Shown piece after piece: positions 61,901-64,000 of a DNA stretch of 64,000 nucleotides; the stretch's first letter is position 1, and each line of letters opens with the position of its first letter. A program made the translations under genes and the position numbers. The stretch lies in NCBI RefSeq assembly GCF_005239225.2, contig NC_133286.1, forward strand, positions 17,746,572 to 17,810,571, written 5' to 3'. The notes under the pieces are model-generated. The model saw only the letters and a list, made by a program, of their open reading frames with translations. It ran no database searches and had not been told where the DNA came from. This stretch comes from Populus alba (taxonomy: Eukaryota > Streptophyta > Magnoliopsida > Malpighiales > Salicaceae).

Positions 61901-63400
61901 GGAATTAGGGTATCCTTTAGAGTATCTATAGATAGGTCTGATGCACCTATAGTGGATGTAAGCAAAACCCGTTAGAAAACTCTAAATCAACACAAGCACA
62001 TAGCCACTCCTATGAGGTTGCGATGCTAAATTTCTAAACTTTCCATAAGTTAACAACACACACTCCTCCTATAACCCGACGTAGGAATGATTGCAGTTTG
62101 AAATTGACAGAGACATCCACGTGATAAGGTCATTTACTAAGTTGTCAGTACTTTTTCATCTCATAGATGTTCACAACAACTTATCACATCCACAGCTCAA
62201 TTCTTGGTAGAAACTAGCTCAAAGGAAATGCCAGGGCTATTAATCAGGTTGATGGAGCAGTCCAACACAACAAAAATTCACACAGGTCCAGCTAAACCAT
62301 CAGCTAACTAGTACAGCCTGGAAGACATAAACTTTATCACTGATAATGCACCTGCTAGGGGATAACAAGGTTTTGTATGGTTGGATTTGGGGATGGTGCA
62401 TAAAGCAAAAAACTTGGTGATGTTCAACAGGAGTTTAAATTCCAGTGGGAGCATCATCTAACCCAGACTCTAAGCCATTTCTATGAATCAGACTTGTTAT
62501 AGATGTTGCCAGCTCCATCATGTTTGTACATTCCTAGTACAAAAACTTCAACTCTTAAATCTTAGGTTGTAACAACAACCTCACCATTTTTTCCTTTTTC
62601 TTTCCTCAAAAACCACTAGTCCACTACTTTCTCCTATTTCTATCATTCTCATTTTACACGTTTCCTCTTTCCCTAAAAATCCACTTTAGAAACAATTTTC
62701 CTTATCTCCCTCGTCTACCCACACACACACGCACATCTTTTCTTTCCAACTTCGCCCTTCAATTTGGTGATTTTTATTATAGCACTGATTAGTGAATTAC
62801 TAACACAGCAATGCCAATTAACAGGTTTTGACTCATATGAACAGTTCCACTGCACTCCATCCATCATAACAAAAACACTTGTTTTCTCAAATTGATACGT
62901 CCAATTATCAACAACATTAGAAAAAAAAACCCAAACTTGAGAGGAAGAAACCGAGGGCCCAAACTAAATGACGAAGAAATTAGGAAAAACAATACGAACC
63001 CAGAAAAGAAAAATTGTGAAGCAGGAAGATATGATCAAGATAGGAAAAGGAGAGAGTACCGAAGTAGCGGCGCTCATTGGCTTCCTTAGCTTTTTGAAGC
63101 ATCTTGTCAAGGTCTTGTTCAAGCTGAGCATCCCATTTGACCAATTGATTCACAAAAACAACTCCTAATCCCATGCCCACCGCATGTTCCCACGGATCTA
63201 TTAACATAAACAAAAAAAAATAATCATAAAGAAAATTGAAGAATAAAATGGAAAGAAGAGAAAAAAGATTAGTGATTTTGTTGGTAAAAGAGTGTTGAAA
63301 AAAACATACGGCGCATGTAAGGGAGTTTGCGGAGAGCATTGGAGTACATCTGGGTACCCAGTCCTAACAGTGCTCCTATCACTGTTGCACTCAACACCAT
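58933..63400 (-). CDS. Conserved 81-residue plant protein of unknown function, three exons
   Basis: Exons 63400-63310, 63197-63060 and 58949-58933; 246 nt, 81 residues, phases exact. The protein reads MVLSATVIGALLGLGTQMY, SNALRKLPYMRHPWEHAVGM, GLGVVFVNQLVKWDAQLEQD, LDKMLQKAKEANERRYF, DEDDD. The first ~17 and the central GLGVVFVNQLV stretch are hydrophobic, so a membrane or organelle protein is likely; the tail is a charged helix ending in acidic residues. I recognise it as a small plant-conserved protein but cannot name a function. The last exon is a 17-nt microexon carrying the stop, after a 4.1-kb intron that holds transposon DNA. The 5' UTR starts with (GA)n (63401-63422). Confidence 0.85.
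59696..60182 (-). mobile_element. Possible DNA transposon remnant (CAGTGGCG…-type end)
   Basis: At 60161-60182 the plus strand reads gactcctggcttcgccactg, that is, CAGTGGCGAAGCCAGGAGTC on the minus strand. CAGTGGCGGAGCCAGG is a common terminal sequence of plant DNA transposons. The other end may lie at the C-run near 59684-59696, but no matching terminal repeat was found there. Tentative; inside intron 2 of the 81-residue protein gene. Confidence 0.3.
60431..61367. mobile_element. MITE-like element with GCGCC-rich ends, in an intron
   Basis: The left end reads tgtcaagaggcgctttaggc. The right end, reverse-complemented, starts gttgtcaaaagcaaaaggag. The first 120 bp (gcctaggtgctcgcttgaag, gcactgaagcgagtgcctag) and last 60 bp (agcgccttgttttattcagg) are the recognisable ends of a repeat found widely in poplar. 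The middle is T/C-rich with an internal duplication at 60948-61080. No transposase is present. It lies in intron 2 of the 81-residue protein gene. Confidence 0.55.
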
Positions 63401-64000
63401 CTCTCTCTCTCTCTCTCTCTCTATCTCACCAAAAATCCTCTTCGTCTTTCTTCGCTTGACTTCGAGTTTTCTGAGGATTTTCTGCTTCTGAGTTATGTCT
63501 TTGTTTCCATGTGGCTTTCATCCAAACCTATTCGATCTTGCCACGTTGATTTTCCTTTCCTGTTTTTTTTTTTTTTTTAATACCTTCTTTTGTGAGCTTA
63601 ACAGTTTCAGTTATTTAAGTCAGTAATTTTTCTTTTTTTAAAAAAAAAAATTTCATCTCACTTTTTTTTTCAACAATCATTTGAGGTGGTTTTTTAATAT
63701 TAAAGTTAATTTATCGTGTTAAAATATTTATCACACAATTTAATTTTAAGCTTAAATTAAATAAAAAATTAAATTAATTTTTTTTTTTCAATTTCATCCT
63801 CAAATATTTATTATAAATGATTATGTTGTTATTGAAACTAATCAAATTAACTAAATCACGTTAGAGGAAACTCTCACTTAATTTAATTTAAAACTTGAGT
63901 TAGAAAACAAGTTGAGTTTGAAAGTTTCCAAGATTGACTTATTGTTTAGGTTTAATAATAATGCAAAATAATTATTTATGATTTAAATTGTTTTTTGTTG
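63401..64000. other. 5' flank of the 81-residue protein gene, then AT-rich DNA
   Basis: Begins with a CT/GA repeat (63401-63422) in the presumed 5' UTR. From ~63560 on it is AT-rich with poly-T and poly-A runs. No further gene is visible before the window ends. Confidence 0.45.

Noticed and set aside
1..64000. CRISPR arrays, bacterial-type operons, riboswitches, tRNA or rRNA genes
   Set aside because: None seen. The genome is plant nuclear; the only tRNA-like sequences are SINE heads.

Overview
The window is a piece of a dicot nuclear genome. It has intron-bearing genes with GT-AG junctions, plant-only families (vacuolar sorting receptor, TDIF/CLE peptide, R2R3-MYB, class III peroxidase, PLS-class PPR, GSO1-type receptor kinase), AT-rich intergenic DNA and many degenerate transposable elements. 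Protein style and several repeat families (a tRNA-derived SINE with a shared 3' domain, an AT-rich MITE-like family, 150-170 bp tandem units) point to Salicaceae, most likely poplar or willow. That assignment is inference.

Layout. 1-1424 (-): 5' part of a SET-domain, rubisco-methyltransferase-like gene that runs off the left edge. 3395-8506 (-): complete 12-exon vacuolar sorting receptor of the VSR5-7 type. 8.5-15.5 kb: intergenic, with the remains of a gypsy-type LTR and two AT-rich MITE-like copies. 15521-17204 (-): small basic nucleolar-type protein with a poly-Thr tract. 18225-18590 (-): first-exon fragment of a thylakoid FKBP13 gene, a pseudogene. 19515-20810 (-): intronless PPR gene. 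21.9-22.2 kb: intact SINE with target-site duplications. 25556-26739 (+): R2R3-MYB gene. 27.9-28.2 kb: 84-bp minisatellite. 30639-34623 (+): partial, truncated duplicate of a DCAF4-like WD40 gene. 40.2-41.2 kb: MITE and SINE copies. 41935-42282 (-): CLE41/44-type (TDIF-like) peptide precursor. 43997-45520 (-): peroxidase 7-like gene with an unusual charged N-terminal extension. 48.2-48.8 kb: copia remnant with RNase H, one LTR and a primer-binding site. 52.3 and 53.3 kb: another SINE and a tandem repeat. 54472-58321 (+): complete GSO1/SGN3-type LRR receptor kinase. 58933-63400 (-): conserved 81-residue protein with a 17-nt last exon and a 4.1-kb intron carrying a MITE.

The genes do not form an operon or an obvious cluster. 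Several have family roles in wall, vascular or barrier biology (TDIF peptide, MYB, peroxidase, GSO1-like kinase), but nothing in the sequence links them into one pathway. I found no sign of a novel multi-gene system. The most interesting items are the Leu-variant TDIF peptide, the peroxidase extension, two broken gene duplicates, the copia LTR with a tandem-element structure, and an optional in-frame cassette exon in the 81-residue gene. Exon boundaries were read by eye from splice signals, frame continuity and family knowledge.
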